The position numbers and the translations under genes were made by a program. A stretch of DNA of 64,000 nt from contig CACXBB010000016.1 of assembly GCA_902765735.1 (NCBI GenBank), positions 62,001-126,000 on the forward strand, written 5' to 3'. This document shows, piece after piece, positions 50,381-58,987 of the stretch. The DNA is from an uncultured Eubacteriales bacterium. Its GTDB lineage: Bacteria > Bacillota > Clostridia > Christensenellales > Aristaeellaceae. The notes beneath the pieces are model-generated. The model was not told the DNA's origin. It searched no databases and saw only the letters and a list, made by a program, of their open reading frames with translations. Positions within the stretch are counted from its first letter, which is position 1; every line of letters begins with the position of its first letter.

Positions 50381-50574
50381 AACCTGAAGTGATTACTTCA
50401 GGTTTTTTGGGAAATATACATGGTCTCAAGGATGATTTTTGAATCACATACAAGTGAGAAATGCAAATAGAGGCCTTTTCACAGTATGTTTCCTGGCAGA
50501 ATCATCAGATTGTGCAGGAATCAATTCAAACTGTTAACCTCCGACCCTGAAGTAATTACTTCATGTTTTTTCGC
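50381..50574. promoter_or_regulatory. Two related palindromes with T tracts
   Basis: AACCTGAAGT-GATT-ACTTCAGGTT (50381-50404) is followed by TTTT. A second copy, CTGAAGTAATTACTTCATG, lies near 50547-50565 and is also followed by T residues. Both are preceded by CTCCGA. They may be terminators or operators controlling the replication operon; the repeated CTCCGA context favours binding sites or tandem attenuators. Confidence 0.55.
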
Positions 50575-50806
50575 CTTGAAACCCTGTAAAATACAACCAG
50601 TTCCAATGGAAACAGCATCAAGCGCACTGCAGGCGCGCTGCTTCTCAAGAACGTTGGATGCATCCAAGCGACTCAACGAACGAGCGGGACGGACAAGGCC
50701 GAGCGACCTCCAGCGCGGGCAGCGCCGGGACGAGCAGCGCGACCGCCTCCGTTCGGGGACAGCAGGCCGACAGGCCGGTTCAGATCAGTTGATTGGAGGC
50801 AATATC
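50575..50806. other. Leader of the replication operon, no gene seen
   Basis: The region is GC-rich and without a convincing ribosome binding site until GGAGG at 50795. It holds a 14-bp palindrome TTGGATGCATCCAA (about 50655-50668) and several G-C rich segments that could fold. I see no SAM riboswitch signature even though metK lies downstream. Confidence 0.4.
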
Positions 50807-51286
50807 ATGCAGCTCAATTCCCTTACCTGCCCCGCAGCGATGTTCAATCGCATGGCGGAGGTCACAAAGCTCCTCTTCAAAGCAGCGCGTGTGCGCGTCG
50901 AGTTCACGAAGGAAGGCTGGCAGCAGCTTCTCCGACTTCACCCCTCTCCCTTTTCCGCTTTCATCCGGACCGTCAACATCAAGGCTGACCTCGGGCTGTA
51001 CATCGCCTCCTATGAGGAGCGCGGCATCCACCTGGACAGCGAGTGCCAGGAGGTGTGCTACCAGTCCGGCCTGTTCCTCATCCTGCGCAAGGAGCATGGG
51101 GTCTGGTACATCACCGACGTATACACGACCGGCGAGGACGCAGGCTTTGTGCCGGTGTACTTCTGGACGAGGGTCAAGCGCGGCTGCAACGTGCTGGCGG
51201 CGCGGGTGCTGATCTGTTGGCGGCGGCTGACAAAGCGGAATCAGGAAAACGAAACAACTGTATCAGGAGGAACGATTCATGAGTAA
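50807..51286 (+). CDS. Hypothetical phage protein upstream of metK
   Basis: This 159-residue protein is the first of the rightward replication operon. GGAGG precedes ATG 50807 and an upstream frame was rejected as non-coding leader. It has a stretch VYYTTGEDAGFVPVYFWTRV (as YTTGEDAGFVPVYFW) and helical N-terminal MAEVTKLLFKAARVRVEFTKEG. The last bases overlap the metK start by 8 bases. I do not recognise a family. Confidence 0.6.
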   Translation: MQLNSLTCPAAMFNRMAEVTKLLFKAARVRVEFTKEGWQQLLRLHPSPFSAFIRTVNIKADLGLYIASYEERGIHLDSECQEVCYQSGLFLILRKEHGVWYITDVYTTGEDAGFVPVYFWTRVKRGCNVLAARVLICWRRLTKRNQENETTVSGGTIHE

Positions 51287-52442
51287 CAGACAGACAAGGC
51301 TCGTGACGGCGGAGGCCGTCCGGCGGGGCCACCCCGACAAGCTGTGCGACCAGATCGCCGATGCGATTCTGGATGCGCATTTGAGCTACGATCCTAACGC
51401 CCGCGTGGCCGTGGAGGTCATGGCGACGGCGGGAAACATCACCGTCGCGGGTGAGGTGACCTCCCGCGCAAGCGTGAATTATGAGAAGGTCGTGCTCGGC
51501 GTGATCCAGCAGATCGGCTACAAGTGGGCGGACCTGTGCGAGAGCGAGGACGACGAGCTGAATATCGACGTGGCGGTTCACGAACAGTCTCCGGACATCG
51601 CTGCCGCTGTGGATGGCCGGTACCCGGATAGCGATCAGGGCGCGGGCGACCAGGGTATTATGGTTGGCTACGCGACCGACGAAACCAGCTCGAAGATGCC
51701 CAGAGCCTTCATCATCGCCCAGCGCATCTGCCGCCTGCTGGATGAGGAAGCAGCGCACACCCCGTGGCTGGGCGTAGACGGCAAGGCGCAGGTGTCCCTG
51801 AAGTATGAGGATGACCGCGTGTATGTCCACACCATCGTCGTGTCGGTGCAGCACGCGCCGAACGCGCCGGAGGACAAGCTCCGCAACCTGGTGACGCAGG
51901 CTGTGTATCAGGCTGTGGGACGCGCTGATATGTGGCAACCGACCTCCAAGCTGCTGGTGAACCCTTCCGGTCGGTTTGTGCTGGGCGGCCCCGCTGCTGA
52001 CACCGGCCTGACCGGGCGCAAGTTGGCTGTGGATCAGTACGGCCCCGTTGCCCACATTGGCGGCGGCGCACTCTCCGGCAAGGATGCAAGCAAGGTGGAT
52101 CGATCCGGCGCGTATGCCGCCCGCTGGATCGCGCGGAACCTCGTGGCTGCAAAGCTGTGCAGCCAGTGCGAGGTCTCCATCGTGTACGCCATTGGCGTGT
52201 GCCACCCGGTGGGCATTACCGTGAACACCTTTGGGACAGGCATGAAGCCGGATGACGAGCTGGCGAAGCTGGTGTGGCGTGTGTTCGATCTGAGACCCTC
52301 TGCGATCATCAAGCGCCTGAAGCTGAACACGCCCAGCTACAGTCTGGTTTCCGCGTATGGCCACTTCGGACGCATGGACCTGAACCTTCCCTGGGAGAAG
52401 GATGACATGGTGGACCGGCTCCTGGAAACGGCAAGCGATTGA
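51279..52442 (+). CDS. metK: Phage S-adenosylmethionine synthetase
   Basis: This enzyme of 387 residues makes SAM from methionine and ATP. The motifs GHPDKLCDQIADAILD, QGAGDQGIMVGYA and the P-loop-like GGGALSGKDASKVDRSGAYAARWIA match MetK, with GGGALSGKD in place of the usual GGGAFSGKD. The middle insertion is typical. A phage copy may supply SAM for methyltransferases or counter host SAM depletion. ATG 51279 follows TCAGGAGG. The end of a second metK-like reading frame lies directly downstream. Confidence 0.93.
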   Translation: MSNRQTRLVTAEAVRRGHPDKLCDQIADAILDAHLSYDPNARVAVEVMATAGNITVAGEVTSRASVNYEKVVLGVIQQIGYKWADLCESEDDELNIDVAVHEQSPDIAAAVDGRYPDSDQGAGDQGIMVGYATDETSSKMPRAFIIAQRICRLLDEEAAHTPWLGVDGKAQVSLKYEDDRVYVHTIVVSVQHAPNAPEDKLRNLVTQAVYQAVGRADMWQPTSKLLVNPSGRFVLGGPAADTGLTGRKLAVDQYGPVAHIGGGALSGKDASKVDRSGAYAARWIARNLVAAKLCSQCEVSIVYAIGVCHPVGITVNTFGTGMKPDDELAKLVWRVFDLRPSAIIKRLKLNTPSYSLVSAYGHFGRMDLNLPWEKDDMVDRLLETASD

Positions 52443-52450
52443 TGCTAAAT

Positions 52451-52534
52451 GGACACTTCGACCAATTAGTGCCGAAGCTTCCCTTGGAGCAGGATGACAT
52501 GACAGCCAGAATCAAAGCAACAGCAGGTTATTAA
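52451..52534 (+). pseudogene. Remnant tail of a second metK allele
   Basis: Starting nine bases after the metK stop, one frame reads GHFDQLVPKLPLEQDDMTAR and onward to IKATAGY and a TAA. The end of the intact MetK reads GHFGRMDLNLPWEKDDMVDR and onward to LLETASD. The two tails align end to end, so this is the 3' stub of a diverged metK, left by gene replacement or recombination. It has no start of its own and is probably not translated. Confidence 0.75.
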
Positions 52535-52556
52535 ACCTGGGAAAGGAGCAACTATT

Positions 52557-52940
52557 ATGACTATGAGCGTGAAGATGCTCAACGACATCGCAATCCATGC
52601 CGAAGGCCTGGCCAGCGAGGCTGTGGCCATGGCGGAGGCCCTTCGTGCTGTGGTGGACGACTGCGCAGCGCAGGTGGCGGCAAATAGGTCCCCGGACAAC
52701 CCCACGGGCAAGACCGATCCGGAATGGCTGGAGGATGCGCAGAAGAACATCGTGCCGCCCGAGGCCGAGCCCGGGAAGAAGCTGACCATCGCGGAGGTTC
52801 GCGCCTATGTGGCGGAGCGCACCAAGCCGGAGAACCGGGCGCAGATCAGGGCCATCCTGAAGAGCTTCGGTGTGGCCAAGCTGACCGAGCTGCCCGAGGA
52901 CAAGTACGAGGCCATGATGGCGGAGGTAGCAAAGTTGTGA
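52557..52940 (+). CDS. Phage protein of the DUF2800 operon
   Basis: This 127-residue protein has a helical N-terminal part (NDIAIHAEGLASEAVAMAEALRAVV) and a C-terminal SAP/LEM-like helix pair (RAILKSFGVAKLTELPEDKYEAMMAEV) that could touch DNA or partner proteins. AAAGGAGC precedes the ATG. Its stop overlaps the GTG start of the next gene (GTGA). Such small proteins commonly precede DUF2800 in clostridial phages. The function is unknown. Confidence 0.65.
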   Translation: MTMSVKMLNDIAIHAEGLASEAVAMAEALRAVVDDCAAQVAANRSPDNPTGKTDPEWLEDAQKNIVPPEAEPGKKLTIAEVRAYVAERTKPENRAQIRAILKSFGVAKLTELPEDKYEAMMAEVAKL

Positions 52941-54106
52941 GTGACCAGGTAATTCAGCACGCGGGGCGCGGCCATTCCGAGCTGGGGCCGTCTTCTTCGG
53001 AGCGCTGGCTCAAGTGTACCCCCAGCGCCGTGCTGTCGGCGCAGTTCCAGGACAAGCCCTCTGTGTACGCCGAGGAGGGCACCTTTCTTCATGAACTGTG
53101 CGAATTGAAGCTCCACCGGTACCTCGGCGACATGACCAAAGACGTTATCGAGCGCCAGTACACCGAGCACCGGGACAACGACTTCTATTCGGACGAGGCT
53201 GAGGAGGTCACCGACGTGTACGTCAACCACTGCATCGAGGTGATTGAAGCCATCCGCCTCTCGTGTGCTGACCCTTACATCGCCGTGGAACACCGGCTTG
53301 ATTTCAGCGAGTATGTGCCCGGTGGGTTCGGCACCGGCGACTTCCTTGCCATCGGCGATGGCGTCATCGAGGTGATCGACTTCAAGGGTGGGCGCGGTGT
53401 CCGCGTGAACGCCGACCACAACAGCCAGCTCATGCTGTACGGCCTCGGGGCACTGCTGGAGTTCGATCCCCTGTACGACATCAAGACTGTGCGCATGACC
53501 ATCGTGCAGCCCAGGCTCCAGAACACTTCATCCTTTGAGATGGATGCCGACGAGCTGATCAAATGGGCGGACGAATACCTCCGCCCCCGGGCGCTGCTGG
53601 CTCAGAAGGGCGAGGGCGATTTCTGCGCTGGAGAGCATTGCCGTTGGTGCAAGGCCCGCTTCACATGCCGAGCCCGCAGCGAGTATTTCATGGAGCTGGC
53701 GCGGCGAGACTTCAAGCAACCCGATCTACTGACCGACGAGGAGATCGCCGACATGCTGCCCATCGCCGAGGCGCTGAACAACTGGGTTCAGGACCTCATG
53801 GCCTTTGCCACTCAGCAGGCTGTCGAGGGCAAACAGTGGGCCGGGTACAAACTGGTGGCGGGGCGCACGGTCCGCAAGTACACCAGCGAGGCCGAGGTCA
53901 TCAAGGCCTGTACGGATGCTGGGTACACGGACATCTACAAAACCACCCTGCTGGGCGTGGGCGACCTCGAGAAGCGCATGGGCAAGAAGGCATTCAGGGA
54001 TGTGCTGGGCAAGCTGGTGTACAAGCCCGAAGGCACGCCCACTCTGGTGCCTGTCTCCGATCCCCGGCAGGCCATCTCCACCGCCGCTGCCGATTTCAGC
54101 AACTGA
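52937..54106 (+). CDS. DUF2800, Cas4/RecB-like nuclease of a phage
   Basis: This protein of 389 residues begins at GTG 52937, overlapping the previous stop. It has the DUF2800 start GHSELGPSSSERWLKCTPSA. A PD-(D/E)XK core follows (GTGDFLAIGDGVIEVIDFKGG: D, then D-x-K). A C-terminal cysteine cluster (CAGEHCRWCKARFTC) resembles the Fe-S site of Cas4/AddB. It should process DNA ends during replication or recombination. It lies between metK and the SSB-like gene. Confidence 0.82.
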   Translation: MSDQVIQHAGRGHSELGPSSSERWLKCTPSAVLSAQFQDKPSVYAEEGTFLHELCELKLHRYLGDMTKDVIERQYTEHRDNDFYSDEAEEVTDVYVNHCIEVIEAIRLSCADPYIAVEHRLDFSEYVPGGFGTGDFLAIGDGVIEVIDFKGGRGVRVNADHNSQLMLYGLGALLEFDPLYDIKTVRMTIVQPRLQNTSSFEMDADELIKWADEYLRPRALLAQKGEGDFCAGEHCRWCKARFTCRARSEYFMELARRDFKQPDLLTDEEIADMLPIAEALNNWVQDLMAFATQQAVEGKQWAGYKLVAGRTVRKYTSEAEVIKACTDAGYTDIYKTTLLGVGDLEKRMGKKAFRDVLGKLVYKPEGTPTLVPVSDPRQAISTAAADFSN

Positions 54107-54139
54107 CGACCGCCCCGCATGGGGAGAAAGGAAAACACT

Positions 54140-54706
54140 ATGTCTACCAAGGTTATCACCGGCAAGTGCCGGGCGTCCTTCGTCCACATCTTCGAGCCCA
54201 AGAGCGTCAACGGCTCTGACCCCAAGTATTCCATGTCCCTCATCATCCCGAAATCGGACACCAAGACCCTCCGCGCCATCCGCGCCGCTGTGGATGAGGC
54301 CATCGAGAACGGCATCACCAACAAGTGGGGCGGCAAGCGTCCCGGCAAGCTGAGCTTGCCCCTGCACGACGGCGACGAGGAGCGCGACGAGGATCTGGCC
54401 TATGCCGACGCCTTCTACATCAATGCCACCAGCTTTGAGAAACCCGGTGTAGTGGACAACAAGAAGGGCCGCGACGGCAAGCCCATCCCGATCACCGATC
54501 CGCTGCAGGTGTACTCCGGCTGCTACGTCCGGGCCAGCATCAACTTCTATCCCTTCAATGTGAACGGGAATAAGGGCGTGGCTGCCGGACTGAACAACGT
54601 GCAGTTCTGGTGCGATGGCGAGCCGCTCAATGGCCGCGTTCGCGCCGAGGATGAGTTCGATGCTCTGGATGTGGAGGAAGATGACGAGGACGATTTCCTC
54701 GATTGA
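54140..54706 (+). CDS. DUF2815, SSB-like phage protein
   Basis: This protein of 188 residues is typical of DUF2815: KVITGKCRASFVHIFEPKSV, then YSMSLIIPKSDTKTLRAIRAAVDEA and FYPFNVNGNKGVAAGLNNVQFW. The strongly acidic tail ending DDFLD resembles the SSB tail that recruits partners. It likely coats single-stranded DNA during phage replication, as T7 gp2.5 does. AAAGGA precedes the ATG. Confidence 0.82.
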   Translation: MSTKVITGKCRASFVHIFEPKSVNGSDPKYSMSLIIPKSDTKTLRAIRAAVDEAIENGITNKWGGKRPGKLSLPLHDGDEERDEDLAYADAFYINATSFEKPGVVDNKKGRDGKPIPITDPLQVYSGCYVRASINFYPFNVNGNKGVAAGLNNVQFWCDGEPLNGRVRAEDEFDALDVEEDDEDDFLD

Positions 54707-54735
54707 GCTTATACGCCCCCATTATAACAGCCTGT

Positions 54736-54769
54736 GCTGCCCGCTGCAACTGCTCCGGGCAGCTTTTTT
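54736..54769 (+). terminator. Hairpin with T tract ahead of the polymerase gene
   Basis: GCTGCCCG (54736-54743) pairs with CGGGCAGC (54756-54763), followed by TTTTTT. It sits 13 bases ahead of the polymerase ATG, whose GAGGTGG begins right after the T tract, so it may attenuate expression. Confidence 0.7.
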
Positions 54770-54782
54770 GTGAGGTGGTTCA

Positions 54783-56723
54783 ATGAAAACTATCCTCGGC
54801 ATCGATATTGAAACCTACAGTCCGGTCCCGCTTCCAAAGACCGGCGTGTATCGCTATGTCGATACCGATGAATTTGAAATCCTGCTATTCTCCTATGCTT
54901 ACGACGACGGTCCTGTGCAGACAGTGGACATGGCCTGTGGAGAACAGCTTCCTGAAAATGTGCTTGCCGACCTTGAAAACCCGGATGTGATCAAGGTGGC
55001 CTACAATGCGCAATTCGAGCGAGTGTGCCTCTCCAAATACCTCGGCCATTGGCTCGATCCGCACCAATGGCGGTGTACGGCGGTAATGGCAGCCTATTTG
55101 ACCATGCCTGCCCGCCTGGCCGACGCCGCTATAGCTCTGGGGGCAACGGAGCAGAAGATGGAGGAAGGCAAGGATCTGATCCGCTTCTTTTCAGTGCCCT
55201 GTAAGCCAACGAAGGCAAATGATGGTCGAACACGGAATCTTCCCGAGCACGCGCCCGATAAGTGGGCGGTCTACAAACAGTACAACGCCCAGGACGTGGA
55301 GACGGAACGCGCTGTTCGGAAAGCCTGTGAGGCGCACCCTATGCCGGAATCAGAATGGGAGCTTTACGCGTTGGATCAGCTGATCAATGACCGCGGCGTG
55401 CGCGTGGATAAGCTGCTCGTCAAACAGGCAATGAGGGTTGATTCGGAGTTTACGGAAGCAGCGTATCAGCGGGCGAAGGACATCACCGGCCTGGAGAATC
55501 CCGGCAGTGTGGCGCAACTGAAGGCCTGGCTGGCCGATCAGGATGTGCCCATGGAATCGCTCGCGAAGAAACTGGTGCAGGAGAAAGCGGCCAACACCGA
55601 GGGCCTGGTTTCGGAGCTGCTGTCCCTCCGACTGGAACTGTCCAAGACCTCCATCAAGAAATATGAGACCATCGCCCGATGCGTGTGCCGGGACGGACGT
55701 GTTCATGGAATGCTGCAATTCTATGGAGCCAACCGCACCGGCAGATGGGCAGGGCGGCTCCTTCAGGTTCAGAATCATCCACAGAACCACCTGGAGGACT
55801 TGGACACTGCCGCCGCTGTGGTAAAGACCGGCGATACAGAGCTGGTGGAGATGCTATACGGCTCCGTGCCGAACACGCTGTCGGAACTGATCCGCACCGC
55901 GCTGATCCCGAAGCAGGGCTGCCGCTTCATCGTGGCGGACTTCAGCGCTATCGAAGCCCGGGTGCTGGCCTGGCTGGCTGGAGAAGAATGGGTGCTGGAA
56001 GAGTTTCGCGGCGCGGGCAAGATATACGAAGCCACAGCGTCGCGCATGTACCACGTACCCAAGGTGAGCATCGTCAAGGGCAATCCGAACTATGAATACC
56101 GGCAGAAGGGTAAGCAAGCTACTCTGAGCTGTGGTTATGGAGGCGGCGTCGGAGCGCTGAAGAACATGGGTGCAAAGATGCCCGAGGGCGAAATGCAGCC
56201 CCTGGTGGACGCCTGGCGGGCAGCGAACCCGCACATCGTCGGGCTGTGGAACGCCATGGACCGCGCCATGCGCAAGGTGATTCGAGAGCATTCCAGTGTG
56301 CGTATTGGGAAGATTAGGCTCTACTGGAGGGACGAGAAGATGCTGATCCACCTGCCCTCCGGACGGGAACTATGTTATCTCTCGCCGCGCACAGTGACAA
56401 ATCGCTTCGGGAGCGACGGCATCGGGTACATGGCCCCGACGGCAAATGGACAGCTCATGGTGCAGGAGACCTTCGGGGGCAAGGCCTGTGAAAATGTGAC
56501 GCAAGCCACGGCACGGGACATTCTGGCACACGCCATGCTGAACCTCGAGGATCACGGGTACAGGATCGTCTTCCATGTTCACGATGAGTGCGTCATGGAG
56601 ATGCCCGAGGGTACCGGCTCCGTGGAGGAAGCATGTGCCATCATGGGCCAAACCCCGGAGTGGTGTTCCGACCTTCCGCTTCGTGCCGATGGCTATGAAT
56701 GCCAGTCGTACCGCAAGGCATGA
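54783..56723 (+). CDS. Phage family A DNA polymerase with 3'-5' exonuclease
   Basis: This protein of 646 residues replicates the phage DNA. The exonuclease starts ILGIDIETYS (D8, E10) with AQFERVCLSKYL and YNAQDVETERAV further on. Motif A is VADFSAIEARVLAWLAG, motif B RQKGKQATLSCGYGGG, and motif C VFHVHDECVMEMP (D601, E602). There is no 5'-3' exonuclease, as usual for phage enzymes. GAGGTGG precedes the ATG. It is the main polymerase of the element. Confidence 0.95.
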   Translation: MKTILGIDIETYSPVPLPKTGVYRYVDTDEFEILLFSYAYDDGPVQTVDMACGEQLPENVLADLENPDVIKVAYNAQFERVCLSKYLGHWLDPHQWRCTAVMAAYLTMPARLADAAIALGATEQKMEEGKDLIRFFSVPCKPTKANDGRTRNLPEHAPDKWAVYKQYNAQDVETERAVRKACEAHPMPESEWELYALDQLINDRGVRVDKLLVKQAMRVDSEFTEAAYQRAKDITGLENPGSVAQLKAWLADQDVPMESLAKKLVQEKAANTEGLVSELLSLRLELSKTSIKKYETIARCVCRDGRVHGMLQFYGANRTGRWAGRLLQVQNHPQNHLEDLDTAAAVVKTGDTELVEMLYGSVPNTLSELIRTALIPKQGCRFIVADFSAIEARVLAWLAGEEWVLEEFRGAGKIYEATASRMYHVPKVSIVKGNPNYEYRQKGKQATLSCGYGGGVGALKNMGAKMPEGEMQPLVDAWRAANPHIVGLWNAMDRAMRKVIREHSSVRIGKIRLYWRDEKMLIHLPSGRELCYLSPRTVTNRFGSDGIGYMAPTANGQLMVQETFGGKACENVTQATARDILAHAMLNLEDHGYRIVFHVHDECVMEMPEGTGSVEEACAIMGQTPEWCSDLPLRADGYECQSYRKA

Positions 56724-56815
56724 ACGAGTTATCGACAAGTTATCATACATCCTATTGCTATTTGCGGGGTAAAGAGGGATAGTACCACTACCCATAGCAA
56801 GAGGAGGATGCGACC

Positions 56816-57043
56816 ATGAAACAGATTCATTTTGACCCGAAGAACCAGGAAGCCATGAATGCCCTGATGGACGAGCATGGCAAGAGCAAGACCATGTATC
56901 CCGGCACCAACGAGCATGGTGAGAGCGTGTACATTTCGATCTATGAGGACAAGATCGTCACCATGACCTCGCAGACCAACGGCTGGATGCGGAAGAACAT
57001 CTATTACCGCGACGGCAGCCGGGAGGAGACATTCGAGCGATGA
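56816..57043 (+). CDS. Small phage hypothetical protein
   Basis: This is a 75-residue protein with AGAGGAGG in front. Sequence such as YPGTNEHGESVYISIYEDKIVTMTSQTNGW suggests a small beta sheet. The next gene's ATG overlaps its stop (ATGA). No family recognised. Confidence 0.6.
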   Translation: MKQIHFDPKNQEAMNALMDEHGKSKTMYPGTNEHGESVYISIYEDKIVTMTSQTNGWMRKNIYYRDGSREETFER

Positions 57044-57276
57044 TCAAGGAGGACAACACTTTGGCAAAGGCAATGCTTCAATCCAGGGACAGGGATGGAA
57101 GGCATCAGGTCCCGCTGGAGGATGTGGAGATTCTGGAAATGGTTGGGGATAACGACTACATCGTCCGGACGCCAGATGGCGTCCGCTGCCATGCACTGTT
57201 CAACCCGTTCACCGGGTTCTACTTCGCGGATGATGTCTACCGCGTTGTTCACGACCAGGAGGAGGAAACGCCGTGA
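57040..57276 (+). CDS. Small phage hypothetical protein
   Basis: This is a 78-residue protein with the segment GDNDYIVRTPDGVRCHALFNPFTGFYFADDVY. The start overlaps the previous stop (ATGA) and its stop overlaps the following GTG start, so it is translationally coupled on both sides. No enzyme motif is visible. Confidence 0.6.
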   Translation: MIKEDNTLAKAMLQSRDRDGRHQVPLEDVEILEMVGDNDYIVRTPDGVRCHALFNPFTGFYFADDVYRVVHDQEEETP

Positions 57277-57641
57277 AGATTTTGATTGTGGAGCCGAGAC
57301 AGCGGCCCCGGCGGGCGGACATTCCGCACACCCTGGGTGAGATGCAGCGCATTGTCGGCGGCTACATCCAGGCGGTCTACTGGTTCTCCGATCCTGTCGC
57401 GCTCGTGTGCGACGACGAAGGCAAGCTCAAGGGCTACGAGCTGAACCGCTACATTGCGGGGAAGGACATCATCGCGGGCACGTTTTTCATATGCGGCCTC
57501 GGCGCGGAGGATTTCACCGATCTGCCTGACGACCTGGCAGAGAAATACGAGAAGCTGTTCCGCTACCCGCAGGCATTTGCGCGGGTTCCCAACGGGATTC
57601 TGGTGATCAGCGAAAACGGAAGGACGGAGATCATTCGATGA
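57273..57641 (+). CDS. DUF3846 phage protein
   Basis: This 122-residue protein fits DUF3846: LGEMQRIVGGYIQAVYWFSD, then LVCDDEGKLKGYELNRYIAGKDIIAGTFFI. The family is common in mobile elements of Firmicutes and has no known function. It starts with GTG overlapping the previous stop, and the next gene overlaps by ATGA. Confidence 0.75.
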   Translation: MKILIVEPRQRPRRADIPHTLGEMQRIVGGYIQAVYWFSDPVALVCDDEGKLKGYELNRYIAGKDIIAGTFFICGLGAEDFTDLPDDLAEKYEKLFRYPQAFARVPNGILVISENGRTEIIR

Positions 57642-57880
57642 TCAGCGTTGAAGTGTATCAGGAAAACGGCTACGACAGCCGGGAGGATTATCTGAACAGC
57701 CTGTCGGAAGACTATGGCGTTCCCATCGACGCGGTTTATTCCCTGGCAGATGTGTTGGGGCCTGACGAGGATTTCGACGGGCTGGTCAGCAACCTGCAAG
57801 ACGCCCTGTGCGGTGGCTGGTTTGATGAGACGGAGGAGGACGACGATGACGATGAAGATGCCGACGAGACGGGAGGTTGA
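57638..57880 (+). CDS. Small acidic phage protein
   Basis: This 80-residue protein has YDSREDYLNSLSEDYGVPIDAVYSLADVLG and a very acidic tail (EEDDDDDEDADE). The acidic tail could mimic DNA or recruit a partner. It is coupled to its neighbours by overlap. No family recognised. Confidence 0.6.
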   Translation: MISVEVYQENGYDSREDYLNSLSEDYGVPIDAVYSLADVLGPDEDFDGLVSNLQDALCGGWFDETEEDDDDDEDADETGG

Positions 57881-58121
57881 ACGACTCAAAGCCCGCTACA
57901 CGAAGGGGCTGCGGATCGAACTGATTCAGATGGACGATCCGCAGGCCCCGCCTGCGGGCACCCGCGGGACGATCATCACCGTGGACGATGTTGGGGACCT
58001 GGTAGTTGCCTGGGACAATGGCAGTGGTTTGAACGTCGTGCCCGGCGTGGATCGGGTGCGTATCATTACAGAAGGACAGGAGAAAAGCGATGTGGAAGGA
58101 AGGGACCATAGGGATTCCTGA
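57846..58121 (+). CDS. DUF4314 phage protein
   Basis: This 91-residue protein belongs to DUF4314: VERLKARYTKGLRIELIQMDDP, then PAGTRGTIITVDDVGDLVVAWDNGSGLNVVPGVD, a small SH3-like barrel. ATG 57846 follows GGAGGAGGA and overlaps the previous gene by 35 bases. Function unknown. Confidence 0.7.
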   Translation: MTMKMPTRREVERLKARYTKGLRIELIQMDDPQAPPAGTRGTIITVDDVGDLVVAWDNGSGLNVVPGVDRVRIITEGQEKSDVEGRDHRDS

Positions 58122-58338
58122 TAAGCAGGATAAAGAGCGCCACATCATATGCCATTACTGGGTGAAGGTGTATAAGCGCCGAAGCCGCCAATTTGGCATC
58201 AACGGCGGCAGGATCAGCAAGCTCATGATCAAGATAAACGGCGAGATCACCGCGAATTATGATCGTGGCTGGGATGTGGAACCGAAGGATGAGCCAACCC
58301 AGTTAGCGTACATGATCCTGCTGCAGAACTACAACTGA
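58090..58338 (+). CDS. Small phage hypothetical protein
   Basis: This 82-residue basic protein (HYWVKVYKRRSRQFGINGGRISKLMIKINGE) starts inside the preceding gene with AGGAGAAAAG in front. It may bind nucleic acid. No family recognised with confidence. Confidence 0.6.
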   Translation: MWKEGTIGIPDKQDKERHIICHYWVKVYKRRSRQFGINGGRISKLMIKINGEITANYDRGWDVEPKDEPTQLAYMILLQNYN

Positions 58339-58352
58339 TCAGGGAGGACACC

Positions 58353-58760
58353 ATGCTGAAAGAGAAGCTGAAGAATACCTGCTCCTTTGCAGCTGCGCTT
58401 GAGGACAAGGACGAGACCGGTTACCCGAGGGCGGAACTGTTCTACGTCCGGGCTTATCATGATGGCAGCCATTGGTGGAACACAGTGTTCCATATTCACA
58501 AGGACCTGATGGTCCCGGCGCTGGTCGAAGAAGTGGATGAGGTGTATGTCGCGTTTCAGAAGGCTTTCCCGGATGTGAAAGCGGTGCGCGACTACATCGA
58601 CCATCATACTGAGCGCACCGACGACCCCACCGAGGGCCACGCTTATCTGGAGATGGAGCTCGGGCTGTATTGCCTGCGCATGATCGCCAGGAAGGGCGAT
58701 TACAACCTGTACCTCCACGTGCTGAGTAAGGCGGCTCTGAAAGGAGGCGGTCCGGGGTGA
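58353..58760 (+). CDS. Phage hypothetical protein
   Basis: This 135-residue protein has NTCSFAAALEDKDETGYPRAELFYVRAYHDGSHWWNTVFHIH and a helical C-terminal half. AGGGAGG precedes the ATG and the next gene overlaps its stop by four bases. It resembles unnamed proteins of clostridial prophages in overall position only. Confidence 0.6.
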   Translation: MLKEKLKNTCSFAAALEDKDETGYPRAELFYVRAYHDGSHWWNTVFHIHKDLMVPALVEEVDEVYVAFQKAFPDVKAVRDYIDHHTERTDDPTEGHAYLEMELGLYCLRMIARKGDYNLYLHVLSKAALKGGGPG

Positions 58761-58987
58761 GCGAGATTAGGATCAGTGTGAAGCGACTCCCGCCCTGCTG
58801 CCTGCGCTGCAAGTATTACATGAAGGGAAGAATGTACGGCGATGGGGATTGCATCGCCGCGGGGGCCCCGAAGCCTCTGTTTGATGTGACTGTCTCCCGG
58901 CACAGAGCGCCTTTCTGTCCGTTGGTGCTGAGGAGTGCGGATCATGCACAGGAACAGGATGATCTCGGAGGAGAAGCCCATGAATAA
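58757..58987 (+). CDS. Cysteine-rich small phage protein
   Basis: This 76-residue protein has PCCLRCKYYMKGRMYGDGDC and a later CPLV, giving a C-C-x-x-C...C...C pattern suited to a zinc knuckle. A GTG start overlaps the previous stop. Its end overlaps the interrupted gene at 58980. Confidence 0.6.
   Translation: MSEIRISVKRLPPCCLRCKYYMKGRMYGDGDCIAAGAPKPLFDVTVSRHRAPFCPLVLRSADHAQEQDDLGGEAHE

Noticed and set aside
50575-50806. SAM riboswitch upstream of metK
   Set aside because: No SAM-I or SAM-II core motif is visible, and a separate gene lies between the leader and metK.
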